NCBI GenBank assembly: GCA_965230065.1
Contig: OZ245942.1
Location: 7,502,001 to 7,566,000, forward strand
DNA from: G965230065 sp965230065
GTDB taxonomy: Bacteria > Bacteroidota > Bacteroidia > Cytophagales > Cyclobacteriaceae
Reading direction: 5' to 3'
Length of the DNA stretch: 64,000 bases
Shown: one piece after another, positions 61,001 through 64,000 of the stretch
Layout of the letters: each line of letters starts with the position of its first letter
Position numbering within the stretch: position 1 is the first letter of the stretch
Program-made: the position numbers and the translations under genes
Notes under the pieces: model-generated
The model's database searches: none
What the model was told of the DNA's origin: nothing
Seen by the model: the letters and a program-made list of their open reading frames with translations, nothing else

Positions 61001-63551
61001 CCAGGCCGGTAATGAAGCAGGATACGAAATTTATCGATCCATTGGCATGGATGGTGAATTCAGTTTGCTCACTGCAACAGCGCCTAATGTAAATACTTTT
61101 ACAGATGGAGAACTTACCAACAATACCATATACCAATACAAGGTGCGGGCTTTCAATGATTTGGGGACTTCTGAATATACCGATGTGGTGTCTGCCAGCA
61201 CACTAAACCAAAAGGTATTGGTTAATTTTAACGGCGCTACTCATGTGACAGCACCTGCTCCCTGGAATAATACAGCCCGAACACCCACCGAAGGAGCTGT
61301 TATTGCCGACTTAATAGACGATCAGAGTGATACAACCAATATGGCCCTTACCATCAAAAAATGGGGTACCGGTTTTGATAATAAATTGGGGCTTACTACC
61401 GGCGATGACAGCGGTGTATATCCTGATGAAGTCCTCGAGACTTATTATTTCCTGGAGCCTTATGATGAGCCGGTGCAATTTACTTTTTCAGGGCTTGACC
61501 CGCACCTCTCTTACAATTTTACCTTTTTTGGTGATGGTGGCAGTGGTGAGGTATCGGACGACCTCTTTATGCCGGGTTCTGATTTAAGGACACAGTTTAT
61601 TATTGGGCAGGATACCGTCATACTAAATGCCCTTGACAATACTTCTAAAACTGTACAAATCAAAAATGTAACACCTGACGAGAAAAACGAAATCACAGTC
61701 AGCATCATGGCTTATGAAGGGCCTACCATTGAAACATCTGCCATCTTCGGTATTTTCAACTCCATTGTAATGGAAGGTTTTTATGCTGAAGAAATACTAA
61801 CGAACAGTGCCCCTGCAATTGCTTCGGTTGAAGAACAATTATTTGAGGAAGGAGATACGGTATCCCTGCAACTGGAAGCCAGAGATACCGATGATGACCC
61901 TGTTGCTTTTAGTGCCGAAAATTTGCCTCCGGGCCTGGAAATTGACCCTGCCACCGGCCTAATCAGTGGGGTTATCGGGAATGGTGCAGCTGAAAACTCA
62001 CCTTATGCCGTAAAGGTTACTGTCAACGATAGCCTGCCTATCAATAATTTGGGTGAAATGACCTTTAGCATGAAAATAACAGCCTCCCAGCAGCCGGTAG
62101 TTTGCACAACACCTTCAGACCTATCAGCTACTCCTAAAATTATCGGGGATACAGCAGGTGTTTTACTCACCTGGAAAGGTGATACTGCTGCACTCCAATA
62201 TAAAGTACGGTACAGAAAACTAAACGCTGCCACCTGGGAAGAACTACAAACGCCCAATGGCAATGCGCAGCTTACGATAGAAAACCTGGCTTTTGATACT
62301 AATTACGAATGGAGTGTACAAAGCCTTTGTGCTGAAAACGTAATGAGCGACACATCTGCTGTACAAACTTTTACAACTCCTGTAAAACCCACAGAAGTGT
62401 GCGATGCTCCGCAAAACCTGAGTGCCGAAATAGTGAGTGTTGAAGATATGCCCAATGAAGCCGTCATCAGTTGGGATGTGGTTGCCGGTGCCGTAAGTTA
62501 TGAAGTTGAATACAGCATAGATAGCATCAACTGGAACGCACTTACCACAACAGAAAGTACCGTAACATTGACAGAGCTTTCTAAAAATGCTGATTATCAT
62601 GTGCATGTGCGTTCTGTTTGTACAGAAGATGGCACTACGGTATCCAACAATGTTTATACTACTTTTAATGCCGGAACATGGGGTCCTTCTGCTTGTGACG
62701 CTCCTGAAAATGTTCTGGCAACTATCGTAAACAGTAATGGTGAGGCAAATACCGTAGTTATCAACTGGAATATTTTTTCCACTGCCATCCGTTACGAAGT
62801 GGCATACAGCACTGACAGCGTGGAATGGACCGCCCTAACCACTACAGAAACTTCTGTAACCCTGAATGACTTGCTGCAAGACACAGATTATCATGTAGCT
62901 GTACATTCAGTTTGCTCTGAAGATGGCAGCGTAGTTTCAGATGATGCCTACACTACTTTCAACATAGCATCTTCGGCAGAAGTATGTGAAATAGCAGAAA
63001 ACCTGGAGGTAGTAACCCAAACTCCTAAAGATAGCACGCTGGATATAACACTTGCATGGCAAGGTCCTGAGGGTGCAGCTTTTTATTACCTGCTTTATGC
63101 CGAAAAAGAAGCCAGTAAATGGGAGAAAATGAAAGTTACAAATGATACTACCTTACTGGAAAACCTGCTGCCTGAAACGACTTACCGTTGGGCTGTCATT
63201 ACCGGTTGCTCAGAAGATGAAACCCTGGTATCCGATACTTCTACAATTGCTGAATTCACAACAGATCCGGTAGATGTAGTTTCCGATATTGACGATGATC
63301 TGGTTGCTGTAACATTCAATGTGTATCCGGTGCCCTCACAGGGAAATTTTACGGTGGAACTTAAGCCCGAATATGCCACCACAGTACAGCTCTTTGTGTA
63401 CGATGTATTGGGTGCCCTCATTTATCAAAGTGAGGACAATACCCATGAATTCAAAAAGCAGGTGCATTTATCCGCACCCAGGCCCGGCGTTTACTTCGTG
63501 AAGCTGATCGTGGGAGAAGAGGTGTACAGTAAACGGGTTTTGATTCAGTAG
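58077..63551 (+). CDS. 1,824-residue secreted multidomain esterase-like protein (T9SS)
   Basis: Signal peptide, then an alpha/beta-hydrolase domain (about 60-300) with YVHGLSAGGDATWR (nucleophile Ser in GLSAGG) and a late His in NAGHGTW, like poly-hydroxybutyrate depolymerase or feruloyl esterase. After it: Ig-like part (about 305-490), FN3 (493-583, 585-680), a cadherin-like domain (about 681-778), malectin-like domain 1 (about 779-948), FN3 (951-1045), malectin-like 2 (about 1046-1235), a putative Ig (1243-1335), FN3 repeats (about 1342-1435, 1441-1530, 1539-1632 and 1637-1730) and a T9SS sorting domain (about 1745-1824). The repeats at 1441-1530 and 1539-1632 are close copies. It would be carried to the cell surface and act on a glycan ester or polyester. 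Ends at an intrinsic terminator. Confidence 0.87.
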   Translation: MKAYCLILTFFLSLYTWTPTKGTAHGLYTPEYHHGNVRNIPEKANKSKNISSEPDAGIQPLKAAASEIIPWEHEDVYGNVWDTSPYKAYLYEDIEFRLMFPNGFDSTANDGKKYPLILHIAGRGETGTDNELQLRHAGPGHKQAIEEDRFPGFALFPQVQSTNGFATYKDLKRYTEIIELLIQNNKVDPNRIYVHGLSAGGDATWRLIRDYPHLFAAALPMSWSHNKYVQSDSLIKRYIHIPIWISQGGKDDYPPATQTNDIVTTIRNTGGKVRYKYLPNAGHGTWTAMYTATHFFEFMLSHSKLSIHVYHEQTSFCPGEAINTTLGISPGFDEYEWQKDEQAFASGNEVNEISVTEPGSYRVRFRRGAAWTEWSEPVVIDQNREVLPTPEISTNGQSRNLVTALDGSTSVTLSAPEGYEQYVWKKNDAEISGDLTNSLLVDEPGSYTLTIAEPAESPFDENGVPKRFRPEPPRCESAVSAPIVVTVQDNAGTPASPTNFSVDTKTPFSLQIRWDDVADNERGYEIYRAEQSGGPYSLVTITSANITSYTDDNLADQTTYFYQVRAVNNQGGSSYTAEKSSTTGTDTTAPDAPEDFTITPLSTSAFELTWTDKAFNEKGYKIFRSLSENGSFTLIHTTDKNITGFTDEDLTGNTTYFYKILAFNNNGESDTISSAGISTLNGFPVISGLGPQTVKTGDTVTLVLNATDPENDPVSWKTVSALSFTSFSDNGDDTGTLKIMPASAHEGFHANMKIVANDGNGGSDSVSLLLTVINNDFKEVVHINFGNHNAAGNPWNNTTASPAPGQSYEALLDATDGETTPIQMKVLTGWDAEIVNGATTQNNSGVFPDSVLAKGWQTSDSAALELTGLDPDLLYNFTFLASKAGFDDGETAFYINGEKVTLDASRNTDNTVSLNGIAPDAQGNVTISITKSGSSAKGYLNALVIASYENAVPIHPTGLQAIPVSRTDIKLQWNDQAGNEAGYEIYRSIGMDGEFSLLTATAPNVNTFTDGELTNNTIYQYKVRAFNDLGTSEYTDVVSASTLNQKVLVNFNGATHVTAPAPWNNTARTPTEGAVIADLIDDQSDTTNMALTIKKWGTGFDNKLGLTTGDDSGVYPDEVLETYYFLEPYDEPVQFTFSGLDPHLSYNFTFFGDGGSGEVSDDLFMPGSDLRTQFIIGQDTVILNALDNTSKTVQIKNVTPDEKNEITVSIMAYEGPTIETSAIFGIFNSIVMEGFYAEEILTNSAPAIASVEEQLFEEGDTVSLQLEARDTDDDPVAFSAENLPPGLEIDPATGLISGVIGNGAAENSPYAVKVTVNDSLPINNLGEMTFSMKITASQQPVVCTTPSDLSATPKIIGDTAGVLLTWKGDTAALQYKVRYRKLNAATWEELQTPNGNAQLTIENLAFDTNYEWSVQSLCAENVMSDTSAVQTFTTPVKPTEVCDAPQNLSAEIVSVEDMPNEAVISWDVVAGAVSYEVEYSIDSINWNALTTTESTVTLTELSKNADYHVHVRSVCTEDGTTVSNNVYTTFNAGTWGPSACDAPENVLATIVNSNGEANTVVINWNIFSTAIRYEVAYSTDSVEWTALTTTETSVTLNDLLQDTDYHVAVHSVCSEDGSVVSDDAYTTFNIASSAEVCEIAENLEVVTQTPKDSTLDITLAWQGPEGAAFYYLLYAEKEASKWEKMKVTNDTTLLENLLPETTYRWAVITGCSEDETLVSDTSTIAEFTTDPVDVVSDIDDDLVAVTFNVYPVPSQGNFTVELKPEYATTVQLFVYDVLGALIYQSEDNTHEFKKQVHLSAPRPGVYFVKLIVGEEVYSKRVLIQ

Positions 63552-63574
63552 ACACATAAAAAAATAGTAGGGAG

Positions 63575-63627
63575 CGGCAGTAGCAGCAGGCAGAATATAT
63601 ATCAACCTGTGCTACTGCCGAAGCTTT
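63575..63627 (+). terminator. intrinsic terminator of the large secreted-protein gene
   Basis: Perfect 11-base arms CGGCAGTAGCA (63575-63585) and TGCTACTGCCG (63610-63620) with a 24-base loop, followed by AAGCTTTTTTTT. 23 bases after the stop codon. Confidence 0.8.
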
Positions 63628-63674
63628 TTTTTCAAAAACCTGGAAAAAGCTGCGATGAATCTTATTTTTGTTCT

Positions 63675-64000
63675 ATGAGCATCAAAGAAATCATCGTTAC
63701 AAAGGAAAACCTGAAGCTAACCCGGCCTTATGCGATTTCCTACAAAACCGTAGATACGGTAGAAAACTGCATTGTAGAAATCATCACTGAAGGCGGCTTA
63801 TCAGGCCTGGGTGCATCCAACCCCAGCAAACAGGTAGTGGGCGAAACAGTTGATGACACCCTGCAAATACTCACCGATGAAAACCTGGAATGGCTTATTG
63901 GGCGCGACATACGCGAAATGCCCCAGCTTTGCCATGAAGTATGCCAAAAGTTTCCCAACAACCCCGGTGCTTCTGTAGCTTTGGATGTTGCCTTGCATGA
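63675..64000 (+). CDS. dipeptide epimerase / enolase-superfamily racemase, 5' part
   Basis: The ATG at 63675 opens a frame that runs to the right window edge (108 codons). The start MSIKEIIVTKENLKLTRPYA, VENCIVEIITEGGLSGLGASNPS, and the ETVDDTLQIL and ASVALDVALHD segments are the N-terminal capping domain of MR_MLE-type L-Ala-D/L-Glu epimerases; DgcA N-acetyl-D-glutamate racemases belong to the same group. It stands downstream of the large gene, behind a terminator. Function inferred from the N-terminus only; the catalytic barrel is outside the window. Confidence 0.8.
   Translation, partial: MSIKEIIVTKENLKLTRPYAISYKTVDTVENCIVEIITEGGLSGLGASNPSKQVVGETVDDTLQILTDENLEWLIGRDIREMPQLCHEVCQKFPNNPGASVALDVALH

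Noticed and set aside
1..64000. CRISPR array, tRNA or rRNA genes
   Set aside because: No regular 25-40 base repeat-spacer pattern and no cloverleaf or rRNA-like segments were seen on reading both strands.

Overview
The window looks like a chromosomal segment of a Bacteroidota bacterium, most likely of the Cytophagales type. Several features point there: two secreted proteins with type IX secretion (Por) C-terminal sorting domains, DUF2911, DUF349 and DUF5117-type metalloprotease proteins, a PadR plus 'prefix-domain' FtsX permease operon, a GH92 mannosidase, a Wza/Wzc exopolysaccharide pair, and moderately AT-rich DNA with few rRNA/tRNA-like signals (none were seen). Both window ends cut genes: a TPR-PAS sensor on the left and an enolase-superfamily epimerase on the right.

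Layout. 1-6.9 kb holds signalling genes (TPR/PAS sensor, LuxR-type response regulator with its HisKA_3 kinase) and a DUF2911 protein. 7-10.8 kb holds a methylpurine glycosylase, MiaE, a 14-repeat YwqK/MORN-like protein fused to a probable barrel, and a CoA-binding protein, followed by palindromic intergenic elements. 11-13.8 kb is a BlaI/BlaR1-like pair preceded by three copies of the same operator dyad. 13.9-26.4 kb is mostly housekeeping: purL, an isolated wza/wzc pair, a MacB-type permease, queA, ispD, DUF349, ettA. 26.5-30.2 kb has two secreted proteins. 30.2-32 kb is a mobile-element patch (IS3 inserted in an IS110 remnant). 32-39 kb carries HEAT/zinc-ribbon, M14 peptidase, MFS, a vapBC locus with a stop codon in vapC, a retropepsin-like protease and a COG2509 flavoprotein. 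39-43.3 kb is padR-permease, higBA and arfB, ending in a relic of a second permease. 43.4-48.2 kb is a compact GH92-permease-alcohol dehydrogenase operon.

48.2-51.0 kb is the most unusual part. An operon of an ArsR-type winged-helix protein fused to an Ada methyl-phosphotriester domain, alkA and ogt forms a rearranged adaptive response to alkylation. The 3' end of ogt is duplicated almost perfectly 875 bp away, and a DUF433/DUF5615 toxin-antitoxin pair plus the tail of a higA gene lie between the two copies. This is the topology expected of insertion into the 3' end of a gene with restoration of that gene, but no integrase is present. A looser version of the same layout exists around higBA (complete permease, TA module, detached permease 3' end).

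51-64 kb holds a DUF481-like protein, a cell-wall peptide set (amidase, VanX dipeptidase, DUF1611/DgcN-like protein and, at the right edge, a dipeptide epimerase/DgcA-like protein), an OpgC-like protein, a GT-C-like membrane protein and a 1,824-residue secreted esterase-like multidomain protein.
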